From positions 2,242-15,080 of the forward strand of contig DKNG01000054.1 in NCBI GenBank assembly GCA_002470185.1: a DNA stretch of 12,839 bases, given 5' to 3'. A program made the position numbers and the translations under genes. The stretch's first letter is position 1, and every line of letters begins with the position of its first letter. Below the pieces are notes generated by a model that worked only from the letters and a program-made list of their open reading frames with translations, made no database searches and had not been told where the DNA came from. The DNA is from Arcobacter sp. UBA7394. Its GTDB lineage: Bacteria > Campylobacterota > Campylobacteria > Campylobacterales > Arcobacteraceae. Positions 1 through 5,938 of this stretch are shown piece by piece.

Positions 1-990
1 CCTCTTTTAGAAATCGTATCTGAACCAGATATGAGATCTGCTGAAGAAGCTGTTTTATATCTTAAAAAACTTCATTCAATTGTTAGATACTTAGGTATTT
101 CTGATGCTAATATGCAAGAAGGTTCATTTAGATGTGATGTTAACGTATCTATTAGACCACATGGAGCTACAAACTTAAATACAAGATGTGAAATTAAAAA
201 TATGAACTCATTTAAGTTCATTGAAAAAGCAATTCACTACGAAGTAAACAGACATATTGAAGCTTGGGAAGATGGTATCCATGATACTGAAATCGTTCAA
301 GAAACAAGACTATTTAATCCTGAAAAAGGTGAAACTAGATCTATGAGAGGGAAAGAAGATGCTGCTGATTACAGATACTTCCCAGATCCAGACCTTTTAC
401 CAGTAATTATCACAGATGAAATGATGGATAAATACTCTGAAATTCCAGAACTTCCAGATGAGAAAAAAGAAAGATTTGTAAAAGACTTTGGAATCAAAGA
501 GTATGATGCTTCAGTTATTACAGCGAACTTAGAAACTGCAAACTTCTTTGATGAAATGATGAGTGAGGGAATTACAGGTAAAAATGCTACTACATGGCTA
601 ACTGTTGAATTACCATCTAGATTTGCAGAGGGTGTTTCTATTGAAAACTCACCAGTTGGGGCTAAAAAATTAGCAACAATGATTAAAGCTATTGAAGATG
701 GAACAATCTCAGGAAAAGCAGCAAAAGAAGTACTTGATTACTTAATGGAAAAACCAGAAGCTGAAGTAGATGCAGTAATTGATGAACTTGGATTAAAACA
801 AGTATCTGATGATGGTGCTATCTTAGAAATCATTGATGGAATCTTGAGCGCGAATCAAGATAAAGTAGAGCAATATAAAGCAGGTAAAGAGAAACTTATT
901 GGTTTCTTCGTAGGTCAAACTATGAAAGCATCTAAAGGTGCTGCAAATCCAGCTAAAGTAAATGAATTACTAAAACAAAGACTATCTTAA
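1..990 (+). CDS. gatB: Aspartyl/glutamyl-tRNA(Asn/Gln) amidotransferase subunit B, 5'-truncated by window edge
   Basis: GatB is the tRNA-binding, kinase-like subunit of the GatCAB complex. The complex converts Glu-tRNA(Gln) or Asp-tRNA(Asn) to the amide form in the cytoplasm of bacteria that lack GlnRS and/or AsnRS. The frame is open from base 1 ([13 protein letters not shown], a GatB hallmark), so the ATG at 31 is internal and only the C-terminal 329 residues of a usual ~475 are present. Seen here: the cradle-domain signatures [15 protein letters not shown] and [12 protein letters not shown], then a helical GatB/YqeY-like tail over roughly the last 150 residues ending [10 protein letters not shown]. 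It ends 14 bases before gpsA, and the two are probably co-transcribed. Nothing is odd apart from the truncation. Identity is essentially certain. Confidence 0.97.
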   Translation, partial: PLLEIVSEPDMRSAEEAVLYLKKLHSIVRYLGISDANMQEGSFRCDVNVSIRPHGATNLNTRCEIKNMNSFKFIEKAIHYEVNRHIEAWEDGIHDTEIVQETRLFNPEKGETRSMRGKEDAADYRYFPDPDLLPVIITDEMMDKYSEIPELPDEKKERFVKDFGIKEYDASVITANLETANFFDEMMSEGITGKNATTWLTVELPSRFAEGVSIENSPVGAKKLATMIKAIEDGTISGKAAKEVLDYLMEKPEAEVDAVIDELGLKQVSDDGAILEIIDGILSANQDKVEQYKAGKEKLIGFFVGQTMKASKGAANPAKVNELLKQRLS

Positions 991-1004
991 TTTAAAGAGG
1001 CATT

Positions 1005-1901
1005 ATGAATAAAAACACTATTGCAGTAATTGGAGCAGGTAAATGGGGTCAAGCACTTCATTTTGCTCTAAGCCAAAAACAAAAATGTTTAATTACATCT
1101 AGAACAGCAAGAGATATAGAAAACTTCGTTGATTTAGAAACTGCAATGGCTTGTGAATATTTAGTAATAGCAATTCCTGCTCAACAAATAAGAGCTTGGT
1201 TAAAAGAAAACTTCAAGTATCAAGGACAAAAAGTACTTGTAGCTTCTAAAGGAATTGAAGCAAAATCTGGGGAGTTCTTAAACGAAATCTACTCAGAATT
1301 TGTACCAGAATCAAATATTGGATTTATTTCTGGACCTTCTTTTGCAGCAGAAGTTATTCAAGGTTTACCTTGTGCTTTAGTTTTAAACTCAACTTCAAAA
1401 AAAATCTTTGATGGATTTAAACCATTTTTTCCAAACTTTATCAAAACATATTACAGTGCTGATGTAATTGGTGCAGAAGTTGCGGGTGCATATAAAAATG
1501 TATTAGCAATTGCTTCAGGTATTTGTGAAGGACTAAAACTTGGTAAAAATGCACAAGCCTCATTAATCTCAAGAGGTCTTGTAGAAATGCAAAGATTTGG
1601 TAAAAAATTTGGTGCAAAAAAATCATCATTTGTAGGCTTAAGTGGAGCAGGCGATCTGTTTTTAACTGCAAGCTCAACAATGAGTAGAAACTTTAGAGTA
1701 GGGCTTGGATTAGCAGCTAATAAAAGCTTAGAAGATATTCTAGAAGAACTAGGAGAAGTAGCAGAGGGTGTAAAAACTTCTGAAGCTATTTATAACTTAT
1801 CTAAAGAACATGATATTTATACGCCAATTGCTAATGAAGTAAAACTTATTCTTGATGGTAAGAGTCCACAGGATTCTTTAAAAGATCTATTAAGAAATTA
1901 A
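1005..1901 (+). CDS. gpsA: Glycerol-3-phosphate dehydrogenase [NAD(P)+]
   Basis: GpsA reduces dihydroxyacetone phosphate to sn-glycerol-3-phosphate in the cytoplasm, feeding phospholipid synthesis. The N-terminal Rossmann fold shows GAGKWG at residues 10-15. The substrate and catalytic region shows SKGIE (81-85), SGPSFAAEV (109-117) and the conserved lysine K164 in AYKNVLAIASG. The C-terminal helical domain has GLSGAGDL (211-218) and SRNFRVG (227-233). At 298 residues it is shorter than the ~330-340 of the E. coli type, which I believe is normal for Campylobacterota. The ATG at 1005 has an AAAGAGG ribosome site four bases upstream and lies 14 bases after gatB. Antisense open frames across it are shadows. 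Confidence 0.96.
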   Translation: MNKNTIAVIGAGKWGQALHFALSQKQKCLITSRTARDIENFVDLETAMACEYLVIAIPAQQIRAWLKENFKYQGQKVLVASKGIEAKSGEFLNEIYSEFVPESNIGFISGPSFAAEVIQGLPCALVLNSTSKKIFDGFKPFFPNFIKTYYSADVIGAEVAGAYKNVLAIASGICEGLKLGKNAQASLISRGLVEMQRFGKKFGAKKSSFVGLSGAGDLFLTASSTMSRNFRVGLGLAANKSLEDILEELGEVAEGVKTSEAIYNLSKEHDIYTPIANEVKLILDGKSPQDSLKDLLRN

Positions 1902-1947
1902 TAGTTTTTTAACACTTAAATACTAAAATTCATTTAAATTAAAAAAA

Positions 1948-2676
1948 ATGGCTCCGATGAATTTTAAAATCTTAGTATTATGCTTTATATCTATTAGTAC
2001 TGCCCATTATTTCTTATTTGCTCAAGCAATAAATAAAGAACCAAAACCAATTCATAAACCAAAATATCAAAAAGTAAGTCTTCAAATGGCAACTTACAAA
2101 GAACCTGTAATAGAAAAACCAAAAGAAATAAAACCAGAACCTAAAAAAATTGAAGAGATAAAAGAAGTAATTAAAAAGCCTATTATCAAGAAAAAAGCTA
2201 TCAAAAAAGTCGTTAAAAAAAAGCCTGTTAAAAAAAGTATCAAGAAACCTAAAAAAATAGAAAAAAAGATAATCAAAAAACCTATTGAAAAACCAGTTGT
2301 TAAACCTATTGTTAAAAAAATAGAGGAAAAAGAAATAAAAAAAGTAAATACTGTTAATAAAGCTCAGTCTTTACAAAAATACAAACAACATAAACAAACA
2401 TATCTTACAAAGCTTCGAGCAAAGATTGATAGAAACAAGAAATATCCAAGTATCTCACGAAGACTAAAAGAGCAAGGCATAGTAAGTGTATCTTTTAGAG
2501 TTCTAAAAAATGGTTTATTTGAAAATATTCAAGTATCTAAAGGAAGTGGAAAAAGAAGATTAGATAAAGCAGCTATAAAAGCATTGGAACAAACTAATCA
2601 TTTTGATTCCTTCCCAAAAGAGATAAAAGATGAGTTTTTAGATATTACTTTACAAATCGCGTTTAAATTAAAATAA
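1948..2676 (+). CDS. tonB: Energy transducer TonB
   Basis: TonB spans the periplasm and passes energy from the ExbB-ExbD proton channel to outer-membrane receptors for iron complexes, haem or vitamin B12. The 242-residue protein has one N-terminal membrane segment (about 5-26), a charged linker and a C-terminal TonB domain (about 150-242, with YP at 166-167 and an SVSFRVLKNG-type strand). The linker at residues 51-133 holds 34 lysines and 10 prolines, so it is much more lysine-rich than the E. coli Pro-Glu/Pro-Lys arm. His20 in the membrane segment matches the essential E. coli TonB histidine, but the expected serine four residues before it is Ile16 (Ser at 15 and 17). The start is uncertain: ATG 1948 and ATG 1957 both lack a clear ribosome site. 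It heads a tonB-exbB-exbD set. Confidence 0.93.
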   Translation: MAPMNFKILVLCFISISTAHYFLFAQAINKEPKPIHKPKYQKVSLQMATYKEPVIEKPKEIKPEPKKIEEIKEVIKKPIIKKKAIKKVVKKKPVKKSIKKPKKIEKKIIKKPIEKPVVKPIVKKIEEKEIKKVNTVNKAQSLQKYKQHKQTYLTKLRAKIDRNKKYPSISRRLKEQGIVSVSFRVLKNGLFENIQVSKGSGKRRLDKAAIKALEQTNHFDSFPKEIKDEFLDITLQIAFKLK

Positions 2677-2681
2677 AAGGA
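2675..2681 (+). promoter_or_regulatory. Ribosome binding site supporting the exbB GTG start
   Basis: AAAAGGA lies five bases before the GTG at 2687 and overlaps the tonB TAA stop (2674-2676). No in-frame ATG fits at this position, and the resulting N-terminus (MKHSLIEYIHLGGYVMYILV) gives the expected first ExbB membrane segment. Confidence 0.75.
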
Positions 2682-2686
2682 AAAAA

Positions 2687-3226
2687 GTGAAACATTCATT
2701 AATAGAGTACATACATCTAGGTGGTTATGTTATGTATATTCTAGTATTTCTAAATGTTGTTGGACTTAGCATATTATTATGGAAGTTCATACAAATACAA
2801 ATTGAAAATAAAAGAGCTCAAAAAATAGTAACTAATATTTTCAATGAAGTACAAAAAGAACACTCAACATCATTTAAAAACCTTGAAGATGAAATATATA
2901 ATAAAGCAGCTAGATATTTATTATCTTGTGAATCAGGAATGAATACTATTAAAATTATTGCTACTATTGCTCCAATCTTAGGATTACTAGGAACTGTAAT
3001 TGGGGTATTATCATCTTTTGAGACAATTGCAGCTGCTGGTTTTGCAAGTGGAGCTAACTCTTTTGCATCGGGTATTTCATTAGCACTTATTACAACTGTA
3101 GGAGGTCTTATAGTTGCACTTCCACATTATGTAGGATACAACTACCTTTCTGGTTCTTTTACACGTCTAGAGGCTAAGTTTGAGCAATTAATCGTAAATA
3201 GGATGACACGTGAGACGGCTAGTTAA
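2687..3226 (+). CDS. exbB: Biopolymer transport protein ExbB (MotA/TolQ/ExbB family)
   Basis: ExbB forms the pentameric inner-membrane proton-channel scaffold that with ExbD energises TonB. It has 179 residues, shorter than E. coli ExbB (244). There are three likely membrane segments: about 13-34, 86-110 (IAPILGLLGTVIGVL, the family signature) and 128-150 (ALITTVGGLIVALPHYVGYN). Where E. coli ExbB and TolQ have GIAEAL with a conserved glutamate (Glu176 in ExbB), this protein reads GISLAL, with Leu132 in the Glu position. Thr136 and Thr137 remain. The start is GTG with a good ribosome site. The gene lies 10 bases after tonB and its 3' end overlaps exbD by 17 bases, implying coupled translation. 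TolQ is an alternative name by homology, but the tonB context favours ExbB. Confidence 0.92.
   Translation: MKHSLIEYIHLGGYVMYILVFLNVVGLSILLWKFIQIQIENKRAQKIVTNIFNEVQKEHSTSFKNLEDEIYNKAARYLLSCESGMNTIKIIATIAPILGLLGTVIGVLSSFETIAAAGFASGANSFASGISLALITTVGGLIVALPHYVGYNYLSGSFTRLEAKFEQLIVNRMTRETAS
3200..3203 (+). promoter_or_regulatory. Ribosome binding site supporting the exbD GTG start
   Basis: AGGA lies six bases before the GTG at 3210, inside the exbB coding end. The only competing start, ATG 3246, has AGAGAG about ten bases upstream and would leave just one residue before the conserved DLTPLID motif, so the GTG is preferred. Confidence 0.55.
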
Positions 3227-3608
3227 AAAAAGAGAGTTAATTTCAATGGATTTAACGCCACTTATTGATGTGGTGTTTTTATTATTGATCTTTTTTATAG
3301 TAACAAGTGAGTTTAAAAAGAACGAAAGTATATTAAATTTATCTCTTCCTAATTCAGCTTCTACTCAAAAAGTTCTTGATAAAAAAGATATTCAAATTGA
3401 AATATCAAAAGAAGAAGTAGCTTATAAATCTGAGAAAATCACTTTTGAAGAATTAAAAACAAAACTAGAATTAGTAAAAAAAGACTCTTCAATTACAGTA
3501 AAAATTGATAAAGAAGTTAAATACGAAAGAGTAGTTAAATTACTTGATATTTTAAATGAATTACAGCTTAGTAACTTACTGCTAATTACAAAAGAAAACA
3601 AAAAGTAA
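3210..3608 (+). CDS. exbD: Biopolymer transport protein ExbD (ExbD/TolR family)
   Basis: ExbD is the small partner in the ExbB pore. Its single membrane helix carries the proton-responsive aspartate. The 132-residue protein has a short basic cytoplasmic tail (RRLVKKREL), then MDLTPLIDVVFLLLIFFIV with Asp20 in the position of E. coli ExbD Asp25, then a periplasmic domain (about 35-132) ending LLITKENKK. It starts with GTG (3210) 17 bases before the exbB stop. The tonB and exbB neighbours make ExbD a better name than TolR, and there is no tolB or pal nearby. fetB follows after 18 bases. Confidence 0.93.
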   Translation: MRRLVKKRELISMDLTPLIDVVFLLLIFFIVTSEFKKNESILNLSLPNSASTQKVLDKKDIQIEISKEEVAYKSEKITFEELKTKLELVKKDSSITVKIDKEVKYERVVKLLDILNELQLSNLLLITKENKK

Positions 3609-3615
3609 AACAAGA

Positions 3616-3638
3616 TACAATAGTTTATGCAAACTATT
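3616..3638 (+). promoter_or_regulatory. Perfect 8-bp hairpin around the fetB start codon, with overlapping -10-like box
   Basis: AATAGTTT (3619-3626) and AAACTATT (3631-3638) are perfect inverted copies separated by ATGC, so the fetB ATG (3627-3629) sits in a four-base loop. There is no Shine-Dalgarno sequence upstream. TACAAT at 3616-3621 resembles a -10 box, which would put a transcript start at about the ATG, but no convincing -35 is visible. Either translational control or a leaderless start is inferred, not shown. Confidence 0.4.
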
Positions 3639-4325
3639 CCATTAATAAATTTATTATATTTAATACTACCTCTTATAGTTGTTTGGTACTTCTATAAAAC
3701 ATGGGTAGGGAATCAAAAAGAGATAATCTATGCAACAAGTAGGATGATAGTACAACTACTTCTTATAGGTTATTTACTTTTATATCTTTTTGAAAATAAA
3801 AATATATATTTAGGTGGAATAATTCTTTTATTTATGATTCTGGTATCTGCTTGGATCAGTCTACGCAACATAAAGAACAAAACAAAATACGAATATTCAC
3901 TTATAGTTATATCCTTATCTATATCAGGACTACTACATCTATTTATATCAACTTATTTAGTATTAGATTTAGAGTATTTATACGAACCACAGTATGTAAT
4001 ACCAATTGCAGGTATGATATTTGCAAATATCATGAATGCCTTATCTTTAGGCATTGAGCGTTTTGAAAATGAGTATAATCATAGTAAAGATTTTGTAAGT
4101 TCTAGAGCCACATCAATTAAAGCCTGTCTGATACCTCAAATCAACTCACTATTAGCAGTAGGATTAGTATCATTACCAGGAATGATGACAGGACAAATCC
4201 TATCAGGAGTTGATCCTCTAATAGCCGTAAGATATCAAATCATGATAATGGCTATTTTACTCTCAAGTGCAGGAATAAGTATAATTACATACTTTATTCT
4301 AAAAGAAAAAACTCTTAACTCTTAG
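3627..4325 (+). CDS. fetB: FetB/UPF0014-family ABC transporter permease (putative iron export)
   Basis: This is a multi-spanning inner-membrane permease of the UPF0014/YbbM family. In E. coli FetB works with the ATPase FetA and is reported to export iron and protect against oxidative stress. The 232-residue protein shows about seven hydrophobic segments and the family hallmark [19 protein letters not shown] (179-197) followed by AVRYQIMIM, plus [12 protein letters not shown] near residues 38-49 and the conserved [10 protein letters not shown] (137-146). It is slightly shorter than E. coli FetB (259). No FetA ATPase is encoded next to it: upstream is exbD (18 bases) and downstream is the convergent HxlR gene, which it overlaps by 11 bases. 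The ATG at 3627 has no ribosome site and lies in a hairpin loop. The family is certain; iron as substrate is inferred and is consistent with the tonB context. Confidence 0.85.
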   Translation: MQTIPLINLLYLILPLIVVWYFYKTWVGNQKEIIYATSRMIVQLLLIGYLLLYLFENKNIYLGGIILLFMILVSAWISLRNIKNKTKYEYSLIVISLSISGLLHLFISTYLVLDLEYLYEPQYVIPIAGMIFANIMNALSLGIERFENEYNHSKDFVSSRATSIKACLIPQINSLLAVGLVSLPGMMTGQILSGVDPLIAVRYQIMIMAILLSSAGISIITYFILKEKTLNS

Positions 4326-4665
4326 GGTTTCTTTCCTTATGAATTTCACCCCATAAATATAAAGACTTTATAATAGGTTTTAAACTCTGTCCATATTCTG
4401 TTAGTGAGTACTCTACTTTTGGAGGTACTACTGGATACACTTCTCTATGTACAATTCCATCTTGTTCTAACTCTCTTAATTTTTGGATTAACATCTTTTG
4501 AGTTGTTCTTGGAAGTAATTTTTGTAATTCATTAAATCTTTTTGTTTCAGCTCTTAAATACCATAAAATTAAAATTTTCCATTTCCCAGCTAATACATCA
4601 AGTGCCGTTTCTACTGGACATTTTTCTATTACTTCTTCTATTTTATTATCAATCTTTTTTGTCAT
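4315..4665 (-). CDS. HxlR (DUF24)-family winged-helix transcriptional regulator
   Basis: This is a 116-residue DNA-binding protein with the full HxlR domain: [22 protein letters not shown] (from residue 16), the helix-turn-helix and wing from about 43 to 92 ([21 protein letters not shown], then [24 protein letters not shown]), and a C-terminal dimer helix. Cys16 is its only cysteine and sits in the position used by YodB/HypR/QorR-type members to sense quinones, aldehydes or disulfide stress. It is divergent from an oxidoreductase, the usual layout for a regulator and its target. The start codon has a strong AGGAGT ribosome site (plus-strand 4671-4676) that lies within the candidate operator, suggesting autorepression. 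Its 3' end overlaps fetB by 11 bases, tail to tail. The sensed ligand is unknown. Confidence 0.92.
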   Translation of the reverse strand: MTKKIDNKIEEVIEKCPVETALDVLAGKWKILILWYLRAETKRFNELQKLLPRTTQKMLIQKLRELEQDGIVHREVYPVVPPKVEYSLTEYGQSLKPIIKSLYLWGEIHKERNPKS

Positions 4666-4668
4666 TTT

Positions 4669-4698
4669 GTACTCCTATAGTATCTTTTTAGATAGTAC
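4669..4698. promoter_or_regulatory. Candidate HxlR operator in the divergent gap
   Basis: The gap holds GTACT (4669-4673) inverted against AGTAC (4694-4698), a direct repeat ATAGTA (4677-4682 and 4692-4697, 15 bases apart), and TATC/GATA (4681-4684 and 4691-4694) as a small inner dyad. AGTA/TACT half-sites of this kind fit what I recall for HxlR/DUF24 regulators. The site covers the regulator's own ribosome site and lies about 10 bases upstream of the oxidoreductase -35. Binding is inferred. Confidence 0.4.
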
Positions 4699-4707
4699 CT
4701 TTCTTTT

Positions 4708-4735
4708 TTGTCAGTTCTTGCTGTTTAGTTATATT
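4708..4735 (+). promoter_or_regulatory. Sigma-70-type promoter for the oxidoreductase gene
   Basis: TTGTCA (4708-4713) and TATATT (4730-4735) each differ from consensus by one base and are 16 bases apart. A start near 4742 would give a leader of about 34 bases carrying the AAAGGA ribosome site (4765-4770), five bases before the ATG. TAGAAT at 4749-4754 is a weaker alternative -10. Confidence 0.55.
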
Positions 4736-4775
4736 TTAGCTAAACTTTTAGAATAAACAAAACCAAAGGATAAAA

Positions 4776-5756
4776 ATGAGAGCTTTTGTAGTAGAAAAAA
4801 TAGCAGATAAAGAATTTTCAGCAGATATTAGAGAAGTATCTGTTCCAGTTTGTGGTGAAAATGAAGTAGTTATTAAAGTAACTTACTCTTCTTTAAATTA
4901 TAAAGATGCCTTAAGTTCCGTAGGAAATCCAGGAGTTACTAGAAACTTTCCCCATGTAACAGGAATTGATGTTGCAGGAACTGTACATGAATCAACATCT
5001 TCAATATTTAATCCAGGGGAGAGAGTATTAGTAACTGGTTATGATATGGGAATGAATACAGATGGTGGACATTGTGAGTATGTAAAAGTACCAGCAGCAT
5101 GGGTGGCTAGAACACCAGATGCAATTACGGATAAAGAAATCATGACATTTGGTACAGCTGGTTTAACAGCAGCATTATCGGTAAATGAATTAATAGAAAA
5201 TGATGTAAAACCTGAAGATGGAGAAATATTAGTAACAGGTGCAACTGGCGGTGTTGGATCAATTGCAGTATCAATATTAAGCAAAATCGGTTATTCAGTA
5301 GTTGCAATTTCTGGAAAAGCAGAAAGAATTGATTATTTAAAAGAGATTGGTGCTAGTGATGTTGTATTAAGAAACGACTTTAATGAAGGTGCAAAAAAAC
5401 CTATGATGGGTGAAAAATATGCAGGTGTAGTTGACACAGTTGGTGGAGAAGTATTAGCAAATGCATTAAAGTATATCAAATATGATGGTGTTGCAACTTG
5501 TTGTGGATTAACATCTTCTCATGAATTAAATACAAATGTATTCCCTTTTATTTTAAGAGGAGTTAGATTAATTGGTATTGATTCTGTTGAGTGTAAATTA
5601 GAGAAAAAACAAGCAGCATGGGAAAAAATCGCAAGTAAATGGAAAGTTGATACATTAGATAGTATTACAAATGAAATTTTATTAGACGATATTAAAAAAG
5701 CTTATGATTTATTATTAGCAGGTCGAGCTGTTGGAAGATATGTAGTTAAAATTTAA
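4776..5756 (+). CDS. YhdH/AcuI-family NADPH-dependent oxidoreductase (putative acrylyl-CoA or quinone reductase)
   Basis: This is a zinc-free medium-chain dehydrogenase/reductase of 326 residues, the normal length for the YhdH/YhfP/AcuI group. The N-terminal catalytic domain has SSLNYKDALS (38-47) and FPHVTGIDVAGTV (58-70), typical of this subfamily. The Rossmann domain has VTGATGGVGSIA (153-164), followed by SGKAERIDYLKEIGASDV, fitting NADPH binding. The C-terminus is GRAVGRYVVKI. E. coli AcuI reduces acryloyl-CoA to propionyl-CoA, and relatives reduce quinones or other electrophilic enones in the cytoplasm. Divergent transcription from a HxlR regulator suggests induction by a reactive electrophile or quinone. 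The subfamily is secure; the true substrate is not settled. Confidence 0.88.
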   Translation: MRAFVVEKIADKEFSADIREVSVPVCGENEVVIKVTYSSLNYKDALSSVGNPGVTRNFPHVTGIDVAGTVHESTSSIFNPGERVLVTGYDMGMNTDGGHCEYVKVPAAWVARTPDAITDKEIMTFGTAGLTAALSVNELIENDVKPEDGEILVTGATGGVGSIAVSILSKIGYSVVAISGKAERIDYLKEIGASDVVLRNDFNEGAKKPMMGEKYAGVVDTVGGEVLANALKYIKYDGVATCCGLTSSHELNTNVFPFILRGVRLIGIDSVECKLEKKQAAWEKIASKWKVDTLDSITNEILLDDIKKAYDLLLAGRAVGRYVVKI

Positions 5757-5804
5757 AATAATAATTTCTAAAAAACTCATATAAAACTTTATAAACCTAT
5801 TTGT

Positions 5805-5839
5805 GGTAAATTAATTGCACTATGTGTCATTAATTTGCC
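5805..5839. repeat. 35-base imperfect dyad (hairpin) between the oxidoreductase gene and proA
   Basis: AAATTAAT (5808-5815) is exactly inverted in ATTAATTT (5829-5836), flanked by GG (5805-5806) and CC (5838-5839) with one G-T pair between. Inside, after one mismatch, GCAC (5817-5820) pairs with GTGT (5824-5827) around a TAT loop. There is no T-tract on either side, so it is not a standard terminator. It may be a regulator site or an RNA structure. Confidence 0.5.
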
Positions 5840-5894
5840 CAAAGATACTACAACTCTTCCTTTCCTTAATCAAATAAATATTATTAATTAAAAT

Positions 5895-5913
5895 AAATTT
5901 GCTATAATAGCAA
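5895..5913 (+). promoter_or_regulatory. Extended -10 promoter of proA within a 15-bp palindrome
   Basis: TGC-TATAAT (5900-5908) is a perfect extended -10. It is embedded in TTGCTAT-A-ATAGCAA (5899-5913), a perfect 7-bp inverted repeat with a one-base centre. No good -35 is visible, as is common in Campylobacterota. The ribosome site AGGA (5928-5931) is seven bases before the proA ATG. Confidence 0.7.
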
Positions 5914-5938
5914 TAATTAACAAGTATAGGAAAAAATT

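Noticed and set aside
1441..1680. Open frame on the minus strand across gpsA (79 codons)
   Set aside because: Low-complexity Leu/His/Gln-rich product, no ribosome site, fully antisense to a certain gene; an A/T-bias shadow.
1902..1947. Possible Fur box or promoter upstream of tonB
   Set aside because: The best alignment to the 7-1-7 Fur pattern matched only about 8 of 14 positions in very AT-rich DNA, and the TAAAAT box at 1924-1929 has no -35. Not distinguishable from background.
2094..2276. Minus-strand frame of 60 codons giving a Phe/Ile-rich membrane-like peptide
   Set aside because: It is the antisense of the lysine-rich TonB linker (AAA codons read as TTT), which creates false hydrophobic peptides.
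3851..4057. Second plus-strand frame inside fetB (68 codons)
   Set aside because: Overlaps the conserved fetB frame throughout, without a ribosome site or family resemblance.
4299..4340. Terminator between fetB and the convergent HxlR gene
   Set aside because: The genes overlap by 11 bases and no inverted repeat with a T-run is visible there.
5757..5798. Terminator directly after the oxidoreductase gene
   Set aside because: Only short weak AT pairings (for example ATAAA/TTTAT with a two-base gap) that could not form a stable hairpin.
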